Source of the DNA: Bacteroidales bacterium
GTDB taxonomy: Bacteria > Bacteroidota > Bacteroidia > Bacteroidales > UBA932
Assembly (NCBI GenBank): GCA_016295245.1
Contig: JAEDLO010000075.1
Location: 1 to 7,655, forward strand
Length of the DNA stretch: 7,655 nucleotides
Direction of reading: 5' to 3'
A program made the translations under genes and the position numbers. Below, one piece after another: positions 5,382 through 7,655 of this stretch. The notes beneath the pieces were generated by a model. That model did no database searches, had not been told where the DNA came from, and was given only the letters and a program-made list of their open reading frames with translations. The stretch's first letter is position 1, and the number at the start of each line of letters is the position of its first letter.

Positions 5382-6578
5382 TTGAGAGTTGACCTGTTCA
5401 TAGCATTCAGATATCTGTTTGCAAAGAAATCCCACAATGTCATCAACGTGATTTCTGCAATCAGCTCTGCGGGTATGGCCCTGGGCACGGCGGCAATCAT
5501 CTTGATTCTCTCGATCTTCAACGGCTTTTCTGAAATCATCGACAGCAATCTGTCGGATATTGACGCGTCACTGCGCATTGAGCGCAGCGACGCGTCCGTC
5601 TTCATCGCCGAGGGCCCGGCATTCGAAGCCCTGGAGGGAATAAAAGGGGTGGAATCCGTCAGCAGGGTTCTGGAGAAAAACGTATTTCTGGTCTATGACG
5701 GGAAGCAGGCGCTTGCATATGCAAAGGGTGTGGACGAGGTTTTTGTCGAGTCCAGCCGTCTCATAGAACACGTGGTGGACGGGGAATACACCCTCCAGAA
5801 AGGAGGCTCGCCAAGAGTCGGAGTGGGTGCGGCGCTCGCGAGGGAACTCTCGCTCAGACCCCGGTTCCTCAGCAAGCTGAACATCTATTATCCCGGAGGA
5901 AACGGACACCTTTCCCTGGTCAATCCCGCATCCTCAATGGCCTGCGTCCAACTCAGACCAAGTTTTCTTTTCAGCATCTCTTCGGAGAGCGACTCTGAGC
6001 TCCTCATCCTTCCTGTCGAAAGCCTCAGGGAGCTGACCGGCCTGGAAGAAGAGGTCAGCGCAGTGGAGCTTCGCTGTGACCGGGGGCAGATCCGTTCCAT
6101 TGAGAAGCAGCTGCGGCGCAGCCTCCCCGAGGGCTTCACAGTACTTGACCGCTACAGCCAGCATCCTTCCACCTACAAGATGATCAGATACGAGAAACTG
6201 GCCATCTTCCTGATACTGGTCTTCATTATCATCATCATCGCCTTCAACATCTTCGGCTCCCTGTCCATACTCCGGACCGAAAAGCGCGAAGACTGCGCCA
6301 TTCTTGGAGCAATGGGCGCAAGTACCGGCCTTATCCGCAGGATTTTCGTCATAGAAGGAACACTTGTCGGCCTGCTGGGCAGTTTCTCCGGTTTTGTCCT
6401 GGGGCTTGTCCTGGTCGTCCTCCAGCAACAGCTGGGGATAGTAAAAATGCCCGGAGCTTTCGGCCTCCAGGCATATCCTGTAGTGATTCAGGCGTCAGAC
6501 CTGGCGCTGTGCGCCATCTGCATCTGCGCCATAAGTTTCATCATTCCCCTGCTTTTGCCTTCTCAAGAGCCTGAGTGA
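5382..6578 (+). CDS. ABC-type permease of the FtsX/LolE (LolC/E-like) family
   Basis: Inner-membrane permease subunit with the four-helix MacB/LolCE layout: a cytoplasmic N-terminus IAFRYLFAKKSHNVINVISA, TM1 at about 24-46, a large periplasmic domain at about 50-268, then TM2 (272-298), TM3 (322-350) and TM4 (372-392). The loop SILRTEKREDCAILGAMGAS (295-314) is the conserved cytoplasmic coupling segment that contacts the ATPase. Relatives move lipoproteins or act as mechanotransmission permeases; the substrate here is unknown. No ATPase gene lies in the window, so it would need one encoded elsewhere. The start is TTG at 5382, directly after the rbfA stop and in the same frame; no ATG occurs before codon 32, which would remove the conserved N-terminus. 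At 398 aa it is slightly short: it ends in PLLLPSQEPE just after TM4, lacking the basic tail usual in relatives. The last 38 bp overlap the opposite sulfhydrylase gene. Confidence 0.88.
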   Translation: MRVDLFIAFRYLFAKKSHNVINVISAISSAGMALGTAAIILILSIFNGFSEIIDSNLSDIDASLRIERSDASVFIAEGPAFEALEGIKGVESVSRVLEKNVFLVYDGKQALAYAKGVDEVFVESSRLIEHVVDGEYTLQKGGSPRVGVGAALARELSLRPRFLSKLNIYYPGGNGHLSLVNPASSMACVQLRPSFLFSISSESDSELLILPVESLRELTGLEEEVSAVELRCDRGQIRSIEKQLRRSLPEGFTVLDRYSQHPSTYKMIRYEKLAIFLILVFIIIIIAFNIFGSLSILRTEKREDCAILGAMGASTGLIRRIFVIEGTLVGLLGSFSGFVLGLVLVVLQQQLGIVKMPGAFGLQAYPVVIQASDLALCAICICAISFIIPLLLPSQEPE

Positions 6579-7655
6579 TGTCAGATATGATATCCTGAGG
6601 ATCTTCCAGGCCTACACTGAGCCTCATCAGGTCAGGCTCAACTCCCGCCTCGAGCAGCTGGCTGTCAGTAAGCTGACGATGGGTGTGCGAAGCCGGATGG
6701 AGTATGCAGGTGTAGCAGTCGGCCACGTGGGTCTCAATGGTGATGAGTTTCAGATTGTCCATAAAGCGGTTGGCCAGGGCCCTGTCGCCCTTGATGGCGA
6801 AGGCCATCACGCCGCAGCTGCCACCCGGCAGGTACTTGAGCAGAAGATGGTGATGAGGGTCGTCCGGCAGGTCGGGATAGCTGATCCACTTGACGTCAGG
6901 ATTGTTTTTGAGGAAAGTGGCCACCTGCAGCGCGCTCTTGCAGTGGCGTTCCATCCTGACGTGCAGGCTCTGGAGACCGAGATTGAGGTAGAAGGCGTTC
7001 TGCGGGCTCTGGATGGCGCCGAAATCCCTCATCAGCTGCGAGGTCGCCTTGGTGATGTAGGCAAGTTTGCCGAACTTTTTGGTGAAGGTGATGCCGTGGT
7101 ATGACGGGTCGGGAGCGCAGAGTCCCGGGAAGCGCCCGGCATTGGCATCCCAATCGAAATTGCCGCTGTCAACGATGACGCCTCCCACGGCAACTCCGTG
7201 GCCGTCCATATACTTGGTGGTGGAGTGGGTCACGATGTCGGCGCCGAACTCGAAAGGACGGCAGTTCACCGGGGTCGGGAAGGTATTGTCAACGATGAGG
7301 GGAACTCCGTTGCGATGAGCGATGCGTGCGAACTTCTCGATATCCAGCACCCTCACGCCCGGGTTGGTTAGCACCTCGCCGAAGAGCAGCTTGGTGTTGG
7401 GGCGGAAGGCGGCCTGGATTTCCTCTTCAGAAGCTTCCTGGTCGATGAAGGTTACCTCGATGCCCATCTTGGCGAAGGTGGTGCCCAGCAGATTGAATGT
7501 GCCGCCGTAGATGCTGGTGGCCGAGACGATGTGGCCGCCGGTCTCGCAGATGTTGAAGCAGGCAAAGAAATTGGCGGCCTGACCCGAAGATGTCAGCATA
7601 GCGGCGACTCCGCCCTCAAGGGCTGCAATCTTGGATGCCACCATATCGTTGGTCG
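6541..7655 (-). CDS. metY: O-acetylhomoserine sulfhydrylase (MetY-like), 5' end cut by window
   Basis: PLP-dependent enzyme of the Cys/Met metabolism family that makes homocysteine from O-acetylhomoserine and sulfide in the cytoplasm, for methionine synthesis. About 370 residues are visible; the family is usually about 425-430, so some 55-60 N-terminal residues lie beyond the right edge. Reading in from the edge the frame is open (TND before the first Met), consistent with the family's NPTND segment. Numbering from that Met (codon at 7644-7642): SSGQAA at 19-24 (cofactor phosphate binding), SIYGGT with Tyr46, IVDNTF with Asp119 contacting the pyridine nitrogen, and HSTTKYMDGHG with the Schiff-base Lys144. 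The segment THVADCYTCILHPASHTHRQ (305-324) and PDLMRLSVGLED near the end are typical of the sulfhydrylase branch rather than cystathionine gamma-synthase. Regulation cannot be seen because the promoter is outside the window. Its TGA stop lies inside the permease gene. Confidence 0.92.
   Translation of the reverse strand, partial: TNDMVASKIAALEGGVAAMLTSSGQAANFFACFNICETGGHIVSATSIYGGTFNLLGTTFAKMGIEVTFIDQEASEEEIQAAFRPNTKLLFGEVLTNPGVRVLDIEKFARIAHRNGVPLIVDNTFPTPVNCRPFEFGADIVTHSTTKYMDGHGVAVGGVIVDSGNFDWDANAGRFPGLCAPDPSYHGITFTKKFGKLAYITKATSQLMRDFGAIQSPQNAFYLNLGLQSLHVRMERHCKSALQVATFLKNNPDVKWISYPDLPDDPHHHLLLKYLPGGSCGVMAFAIKGDRALANRFMDNLKLITIETHVADCYTCILHPASHTHRQLTDSQLLEAGVEPDLMRLSVGLEDPQDIISDITQALEKAKAGE

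Noticed and set aside
6679..7104. Plus-strand open frame of 141 codons opposite the metY-like gene
   Set aside because: The minus-strand frame has all PLP-enzyme motifs; the plus frame has none.
1..7655. Search for tRNA, rRNA, CRISPR arrays, insertion sequences, riboswitches, toxin-antitoxin or defence genes
   Set aside because: Coding density is high, all long frames are assigned, the only intergenic gaps are 9, 81 and 156 nt, and none contains a recognisable signature of these elements.

Overview
The window looks like ordinary chromosomal sequence from a Bacteroidota species, most likely of the order Bacteroidales, with moderately high GC. Four things suggest this. The gene order bL25-pth and the order rbfA followed by an FtsX/LolE-like permease are both familiar from this group. 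Intergenic regions carry promoter-like sequences of the Bacteroides type (TTTG around -33, TAnnTTTG around -7). Start codons mostly lack a Shine-Dalgarno sequence. The M6 peptidase and small lipoprotein also resemble proteins common in Bacteroidales. Genus cannot be fixed by eye.

Layout, left to right. (1) Positions 1-809 hold the tail of a probable bL25/Ctc ribosomal protein gene, then pth (peptidyl-tRNA hydrolase) on the same strand, closed by a clear intrinsic terminator. (2) Positions 798-2920 hold a two-gene secreted-protein unit with its own promoter: an M6-family zinc metallopeptidase with C-terminal Fn3-like and PKD/Ig-like domains, and a small cysteine-containing lipoprotein of unknown function that overlaps it by 4 nt. 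(3) tpiA (triosephosphate isomerase) lies on the minus strand, converging on and overlapping the lipoprotein gene. (4) tpiA and tyrS diverge from an 81-bp intergenic region holding a perfect 19-bp palindrome, each arm of which is a consensus -7 box for one of the two genes. (5) tyrS (tyrosyl-tRNA synthetase), rbfA (ribosome-binding factor A) and an ABC-type permease of the FtsX/LolE family form a tightly packed plus-strand operon. (6) A minus-strand O-acetylhomoserine sulfhydrylase gene runs off the right edge and overlaps the permease 3' end by 38 bp.

Most of the content is housekeeping: translation (bL25, Pth, TyrRS, RbfA), glycolysis (TpiA) and sulfur amino-acid synthesis. The accessory part is the protease-lipoprotein pair, the best candidate for something not fully described. 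I found no mobile element, tRNA, rRNA, CRISPR array, phage gene or defence system, and no clear evidence of a new multi-gene system. The regulatory architecture (terminator/promoter overlap, symmetric divergent promoter, a TAA-TTG in-frame gene junction) is the more distinctive part of the window.
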